Shown: positions 1 to 9,031, numbered from the stretch's first letter. The stretch: 64,000 nt of DNA from Aquirufa ecclesiirivi (GCF_011250515.1 NZ_JAANOP010000002.1:395226-459225), one strand, 5' to 3'. Notes: generated by a model not told the origin, from the sequence alone. Translations and numbers: made by a program.

Positions 1-150
1 ATCTTTGCCCGTTCCAATATCCAACCGTCGATATAATTGCCTAGAATCAGCAGAAATAATCTCCCCTCCTATTCTTCTAGCCAATTCAACTGCCAAAGCT
101 GTCTTCCCACTAGCAGTAGGTCCAAGAATGGTAATAAGTGGAAGTTGCAT
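1..150 (-). CDS. miaA: tRNA dimethylallyltransferase MiaA, N-terminal part (cut by window edge)
   Basis: The first 50 residues are present and the rest lies beyond the left edge. MiaA transfers a dimethylallyl group to N6 of A37 in tRNAs that read codons starting with U. The P-loop [11 protein letters not shown] is at residues 10-20, followed by the DSRQLYR stretch that in MiaA helps bind tRNA and the prenyl donor. The ATG at 150 fits the family, whose P-loop sits about ten residues from the start. It lies 50 bp downstream of the hypothetical gene at 201-1112 on the same strand and is probably co-transcribed with it. Identity is firm despite the truncation. Confidence 0.93.
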   Translation of the reverse strand, partial: MQLPLITILGPTASGKTALAVELARRIGGEIISADSRQLYRRLDIGTGKD

Positions 151-200
151 GTACTTAGATCAAGTTTGGGGTCAAATGGCAAAGCGCTTACAAAATTGCG

Positions 201-1112
201 TCAATTTTCTGAAAAATAGATGCGGAGTTTCTTATTTCCAATAGTACAAACCTTGGCATCTTCCCAAGTTGGGCAAATTACTCGTTCTCCTTGGTCATTG
301 AATGTATATAAAATCGGTTTAGTCAATTGGACTTCTTGAAATCCAATCGATTGATATCCTTGACCCCTATTCCATTCCAAGTCGATGTAGGTCATTATAT
401 TATCTACCTTTTCTTCCTGGTGATAATATTGAATCACCTTGCTCAAACCTCCAACAATACGTGTTCCCAAAATAGAACAAAAGCGAATCAGCTCTCCAGA
501 AAGTTGACCTTCAAATCCCACTTCCTTCATGAGCATAGGTTTGGCAAATGCAGCCACGCCCACCAATTTTTGATCTCCGATGTAGTATTCACTGGTAATA
601 TTTCGGAATTGACGGTGTTTGGGTACCACTAAACCATAAAAAAATTTAGCTTGTACTTTTCCCAAAAGATGTTCGGCATCTAAAAATGTATTGGCTTGCT
701 GTTTAGCAATAGGTATAACACGTAAATCTCTAGCAAAAATGGACTTAGTACCTAATTTTCGGTATTGAAAATAGGACTTAATCCAATCGGAATGCTTGTA
801 CCATATATCTTCCCAAATTCGGATGAATTCAACCGTCCCGCTCACTAAATTTAAATAATCCCTTTGCCAAGTCGCTGGATCTACTTGTTTCTTGGCTAGT
901 TCAAAATCTGACAAGGAATAACATTGAACAAATAAGGAATATTCTGGTAAAAAAAAGGTGTTGGGAGCCTTATCCAATGCAATTTCTACCGTTAACTCGA
1001 TTTCCTTGAAAAAAGAGGACACATCATCATAGAAATTAATAGGATATACCGTCATGCCGTTTGAAATTGCGTCCAAAGATAGCTGCATTTTGAGTAGAAT
1101 ATCTCCTGTCAT
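201..1112 (-). CDS. Hypothetical protein with a possible GNAT-like acyltransferase region
   Basis: A 303-residue cytoplasmic protein starting at an ATG, with no signal peptide or membrane segment. I do not recognise it as a named enzyme. The middle to C-terminal part (about residues 180-260) runs through a hydrophobic strand, GELIRFCSILGTRIVGGLSK, and then YIDLEWNRGQGYQSIGF. That arrangement recalls Mom-like or phage-associated GNAT folds, where a strand, a GG-helix and a late Y..LGF motif occur in this order. This is an inference from pattern only. It sits directly upstream of miaA on the same strand, so a tRNA-related role is conceivable but unproven. The divergent kduI starts 26 bp away. 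Confidence 0.6.
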   Translation of the reverse strand: MTGDILLKMQLSLDAISNGMTVYPINFYDDVSSFFKEIELTVEIALDKAPNTFFLPEYSLFVQCYSLSDFELAKKQVDPATWQRDYLNLVSGTVEFIRIWEDIWYKHSDWIKSYFQYRKLGTKSIFARDLRVIPIAKQQANTFLDAEHLLGKVQAKFFYGLVVPKHRQFRNITSEYYIGDQKLVGVAAFAKPMLMKEVGFEGQLSGELIRFCSILGTRIVGGLSKVIQYYHQEEKVDNIMTYIDLEWNRGQGYQSIGFQEVQLTKPILYTFNDQGERVICPTWEDAKVCTIGNKKLRIYFSEN

Positions 1113-1138
1113 CTCTTTCTAAACTAAAAATTAATCAC

Positions 1139-1969
1139 ATGAACTATCGATTTGAGGCGAGTAGAAAAGAAGTTTCCACCTTTACTAATCAAGAATTAAG
1201 AGACCATTTTTTGGTTGAACTTATATTTGAAGCTAATCAAATTCACTTAACCTATTCCATTTATGATCGCATGATTATCGGTGGAGTTATGCCGGTATTA
1301 GGCGAAATTAAACTACCTAACCCTGAAAAATTAAAGGCCAATTATTTTCTGGAGCGGAGAGAATTGGGGATTATCAACGTGGGTGGTCCAGGAATTGTAA
1401 AGGCAGATGGACAAAGTTTTGAAATATCTAAATTAAGTGCGGTATATCTTGGAAAAGGGACACAAGACGTACATTTTAGTTCGATTTCCGCCGATGAACC
1501 AGCACAGTTTTATTTACTTTCTTCTCCAGCACATGCAAGCTATCCGAATAAAAAATTAGACCGCGAAAATGTAGTGACAGTGAATGTCGGTACACTGGAA
1601 AACTCCAATCATAGAACCATTTATAAATACATCCACCACGATGGTATACAATCCTGCCAATTGGTCATGGGCTTAACCATATTGGAACCTGGATCCATCT
1701 GGAATACCATGCCAGCTCACGTGCATGACCGCAGAATGGAAGCCTATTTGTATTTTGACGTAAAACCTGGTCAAGCCGTTTTACATTTAATGGGAGAAAC
1801 CAAAGAAACAAAACATATCTGGGTACAAAATCACCAAGCTGTAATTTCTCCACCTTGGTCCATTCATAGCGGTGCTGGAACACAAAACTATTCCTTTATT
1901 TGGGGAATGGCGGGTGAAAATAAAGACTATACTGACATGGATTTTTCTGAAATTACTGAACTACGTTAA
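1139..1969 (+). CDS. kduI: 5-dehydro-4-deoxy-D-glucuronate isomerase KduI
   Basis: KduI converts 5-keto-4-deoxyuronate to 3-deoxy-D-glycero-2,5-hexodiulosonate, a step in breakdown of unsaturated uronates released from pectin or glycosaminoglycans. Length (276 aa) equals the family norm. The zinc site of this cupin enzyme is visible: H194 and H196 in AHVHDRRMEAY, E201, and H243 in PPWSIHSGAGT, offset by two from the E. coli residues. The gene ends two bases before the secreted GH105 gene, so the two form an operon: the hydrolase makes the free unsaturated uronate and KduI takes the next step. KduD and the rest of the pathway are not in this window. Confidence 0.96.
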   Translation: MNYRFEASRKEVSTFTNQELRDHFLVELIFEANQIHLTYSIYDRMIIGGVMPVLGEIKLPNPEKLKANYFLERRELGIINVGGPGIVKADGQSFEISKLSAVYLGKGTQDVHFSSISADEPAQFYLLSSPAHASYPNKKLDRENVVTVNVGTLENSNHRTIYKYIHHDGIQSCQLVMGLTILEPGSIWNTMPAHVHDRRMEAYLYFDVKPGQAVLHLMGETKETKHIWVQNHQAVISPPWSIHSGAGTQNYSFIWGMAGENKDYTDMDFSEITELR

Positions 1970-1971
1970 AT

Positions 1972-3867
1972 ATGAAAAAAGCGCTTTTAGGTATACTTTG
2001 CTATTGTTTATTAGCTACAGCATGGGCACAAAACACCCCTTATTCTATACAAATGGCTCAATCTTTGATGCATACCCATCAAGATTCCATTCAAGTTAAA
2101 ATAGGGAAGTCTGCCACATGGGATTATGAACAAGGCTTGTTTCTAAAAGCGCTAGAACATGTTTACCAAAGAACAGGTGACGCACGCTACTTCCAATACA
2201 TTCAGAAGAACATCAACAGCTTCATCAATGAAAAGGGAGAGATTCGTACTTATAAATTATCCGAATACAATTCAGATAACATTACCACAGGACGACTATT
2301 ACTATCTCTTTATCAGGAAACGGGCGAAGATAAATATCGAATAGCCGCGGAGCAATTACGCTTACAAATCAACAAACAACCTAGAACAAAAGAAGGCGGA
2401 TTTTGGCATAAAGATCGTTATCCAGATCAAATGTGGTTAGACGGCTTGTATATGCTAGAGCCTTTTTATGCAGAATACAGCCAAGTCTTTCATCAGAATA
2501 ATTGGGATGACATTGCTCTACAATTTGAATTGATGTATAAAAATGCCAAAGACCCTAAAACGGGGCTTTTGTATCATGCTTATGACCATGAGCGTAAACA
2601 GGCTTGGGCAAGTAAACAAACTGGTTTATCTCCTAATTTTTGGGGAAGAGCCATGGGCTGGTATGCCATGGCCTTAGTGGATGTGTTAGACTATTTTCCT
2701 CAGCAGCATCCTAAAAGAAATATGTTAATCAAGCAGTTAAATGAATTGAGCGCAGCGCTTGTTAAGGTGCAAGATCAATCCAGTGGACTTTGGTACCAAT
2801 TACCTACCTTAGGTACTCAAAAAGGGAATTATTTAGAAGCATCCTGTGCCAATATGTACGTATACGCCTTTGCAAAAGGTGTTCGCAAGGGCTATCTTCC
2901 CTCTTCTTACTTGGGAGCATCTCAAAAAGCTTATGCCTCCATCATCGAAAAATTCGTCACCAAAGATGCTCAGGGTTATGTACATCTTGAGAAAACAGTG
3001 AGTGTAGGTGGATTAGGCGGCACTCCTTACCGAGATGGCAGTTTTGCTTATTACATGTCGGAACCTTTAAAAACAGATGATTTAAAAGGTGTCGGGCCAT
3101 TTATTATGGCTTCTTTAGAAATAGAAATTGCCAAAGAATTGGAGATAGGAAAAGGTAAAAAAGTGGTATTAGATTATTATTTCAACCATGAGTTCCGTAA
3201 AAATAAACAAGGAAACATGGAGCGTTTCCACTATACATGGGAAGATAGAAAAGACTCAGGATTTCAGTTATTGGGAGTTCAAACAGAACAATTGGGTGCT
3301 AAAATTGACAGTTTAGCACAAGCACCAACTTTTAAAAACTTAGCTGGCGCCCAAGTTTACATCATCGTGGATCCAGATAGTCAAAAAGAAACAGCTAAAC
3401 CTAACTACATGCGTAGCCAAGATGCGGATGAAATAGAAAAATGGGTCAAAGCAGGTGGAACGTTAATTTTATTAGCCAATGATACCACCAATTGCGAAAT
3501 ACCTAAGTTTAATACTTTAGCTAAAAGGTTTGGTATGGAGTTTGTTGGACCTAATTTAAATATGGTACAAGGTAAAAATTGGCATCAAGGAACATTGAAT
3601 ATATCAGCCAATAATCCCGTATTCAAAGGTTTGAAAAAAATCTACATCAAAGAGATTTCAACCATTAAACTTGCTGGACCTGCCAAATCCTTAGAAGATC
3701 TAAACGGCTATAGTGTCATGGCCATGGCCCAAGTCGGAAAAGGACGGGTATTCGCTTTAGGTGATCCTTGGATTTACAACGAATACACCAACAACCGCCG
3801 CATTCCTTTGGAATACGAGAACTTTCCTGCTGCCAAAAAATTGATGGAATGGGCTTTAAAACCTTAA
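1972..3867 (+). CDS. Secreted GH105 unsaturated rhamnogalacturonyl hydrolase with C-terminal extension
   Basis: A 631-residue exported glycoside hydrolase. Residues 1-19 form a signal peptide ending at AWAQ. The N-terminal (alpha/alpha)6 barrel (about 25-395) carries the GH88/GH105 signature MWLDGLYM, with the probable catalytic Asp at residue 157, and WGRAMGWYAMALVD. Family members cleave the unsaturated uronic acid from pectin-type or other lyase products. The last 235 residues are a second domain containing a Rossmann-like stretch (VYIIVDPD, then GGTLILLAND), resembling the DUF4350/GATase-like extension found on some Bacteroidota GH105 proteins; its role is unknown. The start lies two bases after kduI. 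The stop shares a TTAA with that of the convergent nuclease gene. Exact substrate is not deducible. Confidence 0.9.
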   Translation: MKKALLGILCYCLLATAWAQNTPYSIQMAQSLMHTHQDSIQVKIGKSATWDYEQGLFLKALEHVYQRTGDARYFQYIQKNINSFINEKGEIRTYKLSEYNSDNITTGRLLLSLYQETGEDKYRIAAEQLRLQINKQPRTKEGGFWHKDRYPDQMWLDGLYMLEPFYAEYSQVFHQNNWDDIALQFELMYKNAKDPKTGLLYHAYDHERKQAWASKQTGLSPNFWGRAMGWYAMALVDVLDYFPQQHPKRNMLIKQLNELSAALVKVQDQSSGLWYQLPTLGTQKGNYLEASCANMYVYAFAKGVRKGYLPSSYLGASQKAYASIIEKFVTKDAQGYVHLEKTVSVGGLGGTPYRDGSFAYYMSEPLKTDDLKGVGPFIMASLEIEIAKELEIGKGKKVVLDYYFNHEFRKNKQGNMERFHYTWEDRKDSGFQLLGVQTEQLGAKIDSLAQAPTFKNLAGAQVYIIVDPDSQKETAKPNYMRSQDADEIEKWVKAGGTLILLANDTTNCEIPKFNTLAKRFGMEFVGPNLNMVQGKNWHQGTLNISANNPVFKGLKKIYIKEISTIKLAGPAKSLEDLNGYSVMAMAQVGKGRVFALGDPWIYNEYTNNRRIPLEYENFPAAKKLMEWALKP

Positions 3868-4517
3868 GGAAAACGCAAACCTGTCATTTTTTCTAAGGCA
3901 GATTTAGAAACGGCAAAAGTTTGCCAGTTGGGATGTAAATCATGTGAATTGGGAAATAAAAGGTACCATGATTTTTCAGGACTTATGACTACTTTCCAGC
4001 AATATTTGGGGATGACCACTTCGTTTCCAATTTTGTCAACCACACCAATTCCACCAGCATAAATAGTCAATTTTTGACCTCTTTTGGCCAATTTCCTACA
4101 ATAAGCTTCCAACCGCTCCCAGGGTCCTCGATTTAATTCAGGAGTCTGTGGTATCATGTTGGACATGAGGAATGTCTCCGCATTTAGAAAAGTACTTGAG
4201 GAGCGATCTTCTGAATTACACAAATGCCCACGGTCATATCCACTATATTTATAATCATCAGCATCGATACGCTTAAATTGCCTAGGCAAGTCATCGTCTT
4301 GTCTAAATCGATTGGATCTTGGTACATCTCCAATATCTGACGAACTTAGAGTCCATGCTACCCAATTGGCCTTCCCTTGTAGTCCATCATAAGACATCAC
4401 ATAACCCTTCTTTACCAATAAATAGTTGGTAGTAGAAGCCGTAGATGCCCCTGATACATTAAAAATACCTCCAGGTAATAAAGCGACCTGGAGGTATAAT
4501 AAGATGCCTAAAAGCAT
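3864..4517 (-). CDS. Exported DNA/RNA non-specific endonuclease (NUC1/Serratia-nuclease fold)
   Basis: A 217-residue protein of the beta-beta-alpha metal nuclease family. The catalytic signature YDRGHLCNSEDR lies near residue 92, where the DRGH histidine is the general base, and a metal-binding Asn is expected in SNMIPQTPELNRGPWERLE, a canonical block of the family. The N-terminus is hydrophobic (LLGILLYLQVALLPGG), consistent with a signal peptide or membrane anchor, so it probably degrades extracellular nucleic acid for nutrition. It ends in a 4-bp overlap with the convergent GH105 gene and lies 10 bp downstream of the esterase gene on the same strand, suggesting co-transcription of scavenging enzymes. 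Confidence 0.9.
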   Translation of the reverse strand: MLLGILLYLQVALLPGGIFNVSGASTASTTNYLLVKKGYVMSYDGLQGKANWVAWTLSSSDIGDVPRSNRFRQDDDLPRQFKRIDADDYKYSGYDRGHLCNSEDRSSSTFLNAETFLMSNMIPQTPELNRGPWERLEAYCRKLAKRGQKLTIYAGGIGVVDKIGNEVVIPKYCWKVVISPEKSWYLLFPNSHDLHPNWQTFAVSKSALEKMTGLRFP

Positions 4518-4527
4518 AATTTAGCTA

Positions 4528-5304
4528 TTATTTTTTGTGCGAAAACATCCAAGAAAACAAGTTGGGCTCTTTGAATACATTATCCCAAGAATTATGATTG
4601 ACACCAGGATATTCGGTATAAGTAGGATTAGCACCAGCTTCCTTTAAAGCAGCTATGGCCTCTCTGGAATGTCTGACAGGCACCACGGCATCAGCGTCAC
4701 CATGGAATACCCATAAAGGCAATTTTTTAGCATATTTTTTTACAAAATGTAAATCAGCACCACCACAGATAGGAGCCGCTGCGGCAAACAATTTGGGATT
4801 TCTTGAAATAGCTTCAAATGTACCCATTCCACCCATGGACAATCCCATGATGTATAAGCGCTTTTTATCAGCAACTTTTTCTTTCACTAAAGACTTTACA
4901 ATACTAACAGCAGCTGCCAAAGGCCAATTCGGATCTTTCGGATACTCGAAAACAAAAGTAGTAGGTTTCGTTGTACGATCAATTTTAACCGTAGACCAAT
5001 AGGAATTAGCAGGACATTGAGGCATAATTACAATGGCAGGGTACTTAACTTGATTACTAGGATCCAAAAACAATTTGGCTCCATGCGTCAACTGTTTTTC
5101 ATTATCGCTTCCACGTTCACCAGCCCCATGCAAAAACAAAATAACGGGGTATTTCTTTCCTTTTTCCATATTGGAAGGATAAAGAATCTGGTAAGGCAAA
5201 GTTTGGTCTGTACCAAAAACCAATTCTCTTTTTTCAAATTTTGCTTGTGAAAATGCACCAAGGCTAATGAATAAGCCACATAAAAGGAAAAGTATTTTCT
5301 TCAT
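4528..5304 (-). CDS. Exported alpha/beta-hydrolase, PHB-depolymerase/feruloyl-esterase-like
   Basis: A 258-residue serine hydrolase with a clear signal peptide (cleavage near GAFSQA, residue 20). The nucleophile elbow GLSMGGMG is near residue 153, the oxyanion region is LFLHGAGERG, the acid is probably in VFHGDADAVVPV, and the base is in GVNHNSWDNVF. This layout matches the esterases annotated in Bacteroidota as prolyl-oligopeptidase-like or phospholipase/carboxylesterase, many of which remove acyl or feruloyl groups from polysaccharides. It lies 4 bp after the GH20 gene and 10 bp before the nuclease gene, all on the minus strand, so the three probably form one operon of exported degradative enzymes. 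Substrate unknown. Confidence 0.87.
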   Translation of the reverse strand: MKKILFLLCGLFISLGAFSQAKFEKRELVFGTDQTLPYQILYPSNMEKGKKYPVILFLHGAGERGSDNEKQLTHGAKLFLDPSNQVKYPAIVIMPQCPANSYWSTVKIDRTTKPTTFVFEYPKDPNWPLAAAVSIVKSLVKEKVADKKRLYIMGLSMGGMGTFEAISRNPKLFAAAAPICGGADLHFVKKYAKKLPLWVFHGDADAVVPVRHSREAIAALKEAGANPTYTEYPGVNHNSWDNVFKEPNLFSWMFSHKK

Positions 5305-5308
5305 GGTT

Positions 5309-7231
5309 TTATTTCTTTATACGTTTTTTCAAATCTTCAATAGAAACAGTCATCATACGACCAATTTTTTCTTTACCTCGGTAAGAAATCATCCGCATCA
5401 CCAAAGCATCCTTTGGAATGATTACTTTGCCGGATGCAGCAGGATAAAAATTATCTGGATACGAGTAATCAAAACTGTAATGAATAGATAATGGATTGAC
5501 TTCAGTGCTTAATTCTACCCACATTTGGCCTTGCTCATTTTTCCCAACCTTGATAATGGCATCATACATACTTGGAGCATATTTCTTTTCTGCTTGATCA
5601 AAACGAGCAAAATGGTGTTCTACACGACCTACAAAATTATCCCAATTTCTATTTTCTTGTGGAGACCAAAGAGCTTCGGATACAGCCCAAGCACGAGGAA
5701 ACAACATGTATTGTAAATGACGGTAGGTAAATAATTGCTCCGACCACAAATTGGCTTGACCACCCTTAACCAATTTAGCATCTACCCCTTCTGGAACCGG
5801 ATTGAAAGCATAAGAATCACGCAAACGTACTGTTTCATATACAGGTGGTTCGATAGCGGCATCACCTTGCATCAAATCCACATACACATGATTATTAGGA
5901 GTCATCACCACTTCATGGCCATCTTTGGCTGCTTGAACCCCACCAGCAATACCTCTCCAAGACATCACAGCCGTATTTTTAGGCAATCCCCCTCCTTCTA
6001 AAATCTCATCCCAACCCATCATTTTCTTACCTTTGGAAGTAATGATTTTTTCCAATCGACGGGTAAAAAATGCTTGAACTTCTTGAGGCGTTTTTAAATT
6101 CTCCTTTTGCATCATTGCTAAAATTTGAGGATTCTTTTCCCAATAATTTTTAGGGCATTCGTCTCCTCCCATATGTATGTATTCAAACGGAAACATTTCA
6201 GCCACTTCCGTAAACACTTTATCTAAGAAAGTATATACTTTTTCATTGGCAGGACATAAGGTATTGTCTTGCAAGGCTACGGCATGTCCTTGTGACCAAT
6301 CGATGAAAGGTTCACCCGAAATCACTTGATAATTAACCGCTTCTGGAGTACAAGAAAGTTCAGGATAAGAAGCAATAGCTGCCATGGAATGTCCAGGCAC
6401 GTCGATTTCCGGCATCACATTGACAAAACGATCTTTGGCATAAGCGACAATATCTTGGATATCTTCCTTCGTAAAGAAACCACCTTGGGTACGCGGTTCA
6501 TTGGCTTCTGGCTTAGAAAATTCCGTAAAACGACCTACCTTAGGTACATTCCAAGCACCCTTTTTTGTCAAATTGGGGAAGGATTTAATTTCCACTCTCC
6601 AACCTTCATCGTCGGTTAAGTGAAAGTGTAAGATGTTGTATTTGTAAGCGACCATCTCATCGATGAACTGCTTCACTTGATCTTTATTAAAAAAGTGTCT
6701 TGCCACATCGAGCATTAAACCTCTCCATGCAAAACGGGGATAATCTGTTATTTGAGCAAAAGGAACTTTCCAAGCTGATTTAATGACAGTTTGCTTGGAC
6801 TCAATTTCTTTTGGCATTAATTGTAACAAACTCTGAATACCATAAAATAGTCCAGCAGGTTTATTAGCTGTAATGACTATCCCCTTGGCATTAACAAGCA
6901 AAGTATAGCCTTCATTTCCTAGATTAGGGATGGACTGTTTAGCTAATACCAAACGAATCTGTGCCAAATCAGCCTGCGAATTCGCATCCCAAAGCATCTG
7001 AACCTTGCGCATGGCTGTATTTTCTAAACGATTAGTCAGATTTTTAACTGCGACTAATAAGGCCTCCTGTTTAGGTGCGGCTATAATAACTCGACTAGGT
7101 AAACTATAAAATCCTTGGGGATATTCCGCTTTTACGGGTATGGGAATTAAAGGTGCTTGTTGGGCCGTAATTGACAAGCTTAAACCTTGCAGAAGGAAAA
7201 CTGCAATTGCAACAAATTTGAATTTCAACAT
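5309..7231 (-). CDS. Beta-N-acetylhexosaminidase, GH20
   Basis: A 640-residue exported or periplasmic hexosaminidase that removes terminal GlcNAc or GalNAc by substrate-assisted catalysis. The signal peptide ends near ITAQQA (about residue 24). A GH20b domain precedes the TIM barrel, whose hallmark HFHLTDDEGWRVE is followed by HMGGDECPKNYW near residues 350-360; its Asp-Glu pair polarises the acetamido group and donates the proton. LWSEQLFT and the Trp-rich YMLFPRAWAVSEALWSP complete the active-site wall. A short C-terminal beta domain closes the protein. Length is normal. It is the first gene of the leftward scavenging cluster, with 122 bp of divergent promoter region before amt. Confidence 0.95.
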   Translation of the reverse strand: MLKFKFVAIAVFLLQGLSLSITAQQAPLIPIPVKAEYPQGFYSLPSRVIIAAPKQEALLVAVKNLTNRLENTAMRKVQMLWDANSQADLAQIRLVLAKQSIPNLGNEGYTLLVNAKGIVITANKPAGLFYGIQSLLQLMPKEIESKQTVIKSAWKVPFAQITDYPRFAWRGLMLDVARHFFNKDQVKQFIDEMVAYKYNILHFHLTDDEGWRVEIKSFPNLTKKGAWNVPKVGRFTEFSKPEANEPRTQGGFFTKEDIQDIVAYAKDRFVNVMPEIDVPGHSMAAIASYPELSCTPEAVNYQVISGEPFIDWSQGHAVALQDNTLCPANEKVYTFLDKVFTEVAEMFPFEYIHMGGDECPKNYWEKNPQILAMMQKENLKTPQEVQAFFTRRLEKIITSKGKKMMGWDEILEGGGLPKNTAVMSWRGIAGGVQAAKDGHEVVMTPNNHVYVDLMQGDAAIEPPVYETVRLRDSYAFNPVPEGVDAKLVKGGQANLWSEQLFTYRHLQYMLFPRAWAVSEALWSPQENRNWDNFVGRVEHHFARFDQAEKKYAPSMYDAIIKVGKNEQGQMWVELSTEVNPLSIHYSFDYSYPDNFYPAASGKVIIPKDALVMRMISYRGKEKIGRMMTVSIEDLKKRIKK

Positions 7232-7353
7232 AATTTTTAAATAGATTTTAGGTAAAAAATGTAATTTTTTGATTTTAAAGGTTGAAAAATAAAGCCATTT
7301 TCGAAAATTTAATATAATTTCGTAGCAATAAGGTTAAAAACAGAAACAAAACC

Positions 7354-8595
7354 ATGAATAATACCATTTCCCTTGCGGCACAGCAAGTCGAACTCACGCA
7401 TGCTATTGATACTGTCTGGGTGGCTCTTTGTGGAGCGCTCATTTTTCAAATGGAAGGAGGCTTTGCTTTATTAGAAGCAGGCTTTGTCCGTTCAAAAAAC
7501 GCAGTTAGTATCATTGCCAAAGTCATGATTGACATCATGTTTGGCGGAATAGCCTTTTATGTAGTAGGATTTGGTATTGCCTACGGAACAGGTTTATTCG
7601 ATTTCGGAATCAATTTAGGAGATTTAGGATTAGGACTCACCATATCCAATAAATTATTTTGGTTTATTCAAATGGGATTTGCCATTGCAGCTATTTCCAT
7701 TGTATCGGGTGGTGTGGCTGAAAGAATGAAAATGTGGGCTTACGCTATTTATGTTACCCTATTTTGTGCGTTTTTATATCCTGTCGTGGCACATTGGGTT
7801 TGGAACCCACAAGGGTGGTTTGCTGTCAAAGGATTTAATGATTTTGCAGGTTCGGCAGCTGTACATGCCATGGGTGGATTTGCCGCTTTGGCTGGAGCCA
7901 TTGTTTTGGGACCTAGAATTGGAAAATACAATGAGGATGGTAGCATCAATGCCATTCCTGGTCATAATTTAACGCTTTCTGCCGTAGGAGCCTTTTTGCT
8001 TTGGTTTGGATGGTTTGGATTTAACCCAGGATCTACCCTAGCAGCAGTAGGTAAATGGGATCTCATTGGTTCTGTGGCGACCAATACCTTTCTAGCTTCG
8101 GCCATGGGGGGTATTTCGACTATGCTATATACCTTTTTACGCTATAAAAAAGTAGATATCACCATGGTTATCAATGGGGTTTTGGCTGGATTAGTAGCTG
8201 TAACAGCTGGTTGTAATGTGGTTAGTCCAGAAAGTGCATTACTTATCGGTTTCATAGCAGGTATTTTGGTGGATGTGGCCGTTGTATTAATCGATAAAAT
8301 GCAAATTGATGATCCGGTAGGTGCTATTGCAGTACATGGAATCAATGGTTTTTTTGGTACAGTAGCTGTCGGCCTTTTTTCAGAAAAGAATGGTTTATTT
8401 ACCACAGGTCAAAGTGAACAATTGCTGATTCAATTGATGGGAGTAGGAATTATCAGTTTGTTTTCATTTGGCGCAACATTTGCGATATTTAAGGTTTTAA
8501 AGAGCACCATCGGTATCCGTTTAAGTTACAAAGAGGAATCGGCAGGTATTGATGCTGTCGAGTTTGGAGTTGAATCATATACCACATTTGAATAA
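7354..8595 (+). CDS. amt: Ammonium transporter Amt
   Basis: A 413-residue, multi-spanning inner membrane channel that takes up ammonium. The pore twin histidines are present in AVHAMGGFAALAGA and AIAVHGINGFFGT. The phenylalanine-rich vestibule and the early motif EGGFALLEAGFVRSKN are typical of the Amt/Mep/Rh family. There is no long cytoplasmic C-terminal regulatory tail beyond about 25 residues. The gene is followed after 18 bp by a P-II protein gene, the classic amt-glnK pairing, in which P-II plugs the channel when nitrogen is plentiful. A weak -7-like box TAATTTCG lies at 7315-7322. Confidence 0.97.
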   Translation: MNNTISLAAQQVELTHAIDTVWVALCGALIFQMEGGFALLEAGFVRSKNAVSIIAKVMIDIMFGGIAFYVVGFGIAYGTGLFDFGINLGDLGLGLTISNKLFWFIQMGFAIAAISIVSGGVAERMKMWAYAIYVTLFCAFLYPVVAHWVWNPQGWFAVKGFNDFAGSAAVHAMGGFAALAGAIVLGPRIGKYNEDGSINAIPGHNLTLSAVGAFLLWFGWFGFNPGSTLAAVGKWDLIGSVATNTFLASAMGGISTMLYTFLRYKKVDITMVINGVLAGLVAVTAGCNVVSPESALLIGFIAGILVDVAVVLIDKMQIDDPVGAIAVHGINGFFGTVAVGLFSEKNGLFTTGQSEQLLIQLMGVGIISLFSFGATFAIFKVLKSTIGIRLSYKEESAGIDAVEFGVESYTTFE

Positions 8596-8613
8596 GCTGA
8601 AAGGGAAAAACAC

Positions 8614-8955
8614 ATGAAAAAAGTAGAAGCTATCGTTAAGCCATCCAAATTAAAAGCCATTCAAAAAGGGCTTATAGATGCCAACATCCCATGTATGACA
8701 GTGGTTCCCGTGCGTGGAGCAGGTTTACAACAAGGCTATTCTGAAATTTATCGTGGTACAGAGAAATCATTGATATTACTTCCCAAAGTGATGATTATTT
8801 GCGTGGTGAGTGATGAAAATCTTGAAAAATGCATTGACGTCATTTTAGATAATGCCTCGGAAGGCAATACTGGAGATGGCAAAATATTCATTTATGATGT
8901 ACAAGATGCGATTCGCATCAGAACTAGAACTCGAGGGGTGGAAGCAATAAGGTAA
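8614..8955 (+). CDS. P-II family nitrogen regulator (GlnK-like) lacking the T-loop tyrosine
   Basis: A 113-residue trimeric signal protein expected to bind ATP/ADP and 2-oxoglutarate and to gate the adjacent Amt channel. The fold is clear: KVEAIVKPSKL at the start, the B-loop TGDGKIF, and the C-terminal RIRTRTRG that contacts nucleotide. Numbering matches E. coli GlnB without gaps. Q39 (2-oxoglutarate/Mg binding) and K58 are kept, but Y51, the tyrosine uridylylated by GlnD, is K51, and D54 is I54. The T-loop apex reads TEKSLILLPK. Uridylylation at this site is therefore impossible, so control is probably by ligands only. It may be one of several P-II paralogues in the genome. Confidence 0.93.
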   Translation: MKKVEAIVKPSKLKAIQKGLIDANIPCMTVVPVRGAGLQQGYSEIYRGTEKSLILLPKVMIICVVSDENLEKCIDVILDNASEGNTGDGKIFIYDVQDAIRIRTRTRGVEAIR

Positions 8956-9031
8956 TGTAAATGGTAAATTGTAAATGGTGAATTGTGAATGGTGTATGGT
9001 TTACCATTCATAATTTACCATTTACCATTAA
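8956..9031. repeat. Inverted AATGGT-type intergenic repeat between the P-II and crtA-like genes
   Basis: After the P-II stop the sequence consists of variants of AAATGGTAAAT/GAATGGTG, then switches to the complementary ACCATT form. The arms 8977-8992 and 9004-9019 pair at 14 of 16 positions around an 11-base loop. The right arm runs through the stop codon and last codons of the convergent crtA-like gene. A related block occurs at 63576-63608. It may act as a bidirectional transcription barrier, although it lacks GC pairs and a T-run. This kind of short repeat is frequent in Bacteroidota genomes. Confidence 0.75.

Noticed and set aside
4655..5002. 115-residue frame opposite the esterase gene
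   Set aside because: Shadow of the esterase; the serine-hydrolase motifs on the minus strand account for the sequence.
8956..9031. Possible CRISPR-like array
   Set aside because: The units are 7-9 bases, contiguous and degenerate, with no unique spacers and no cas genes.
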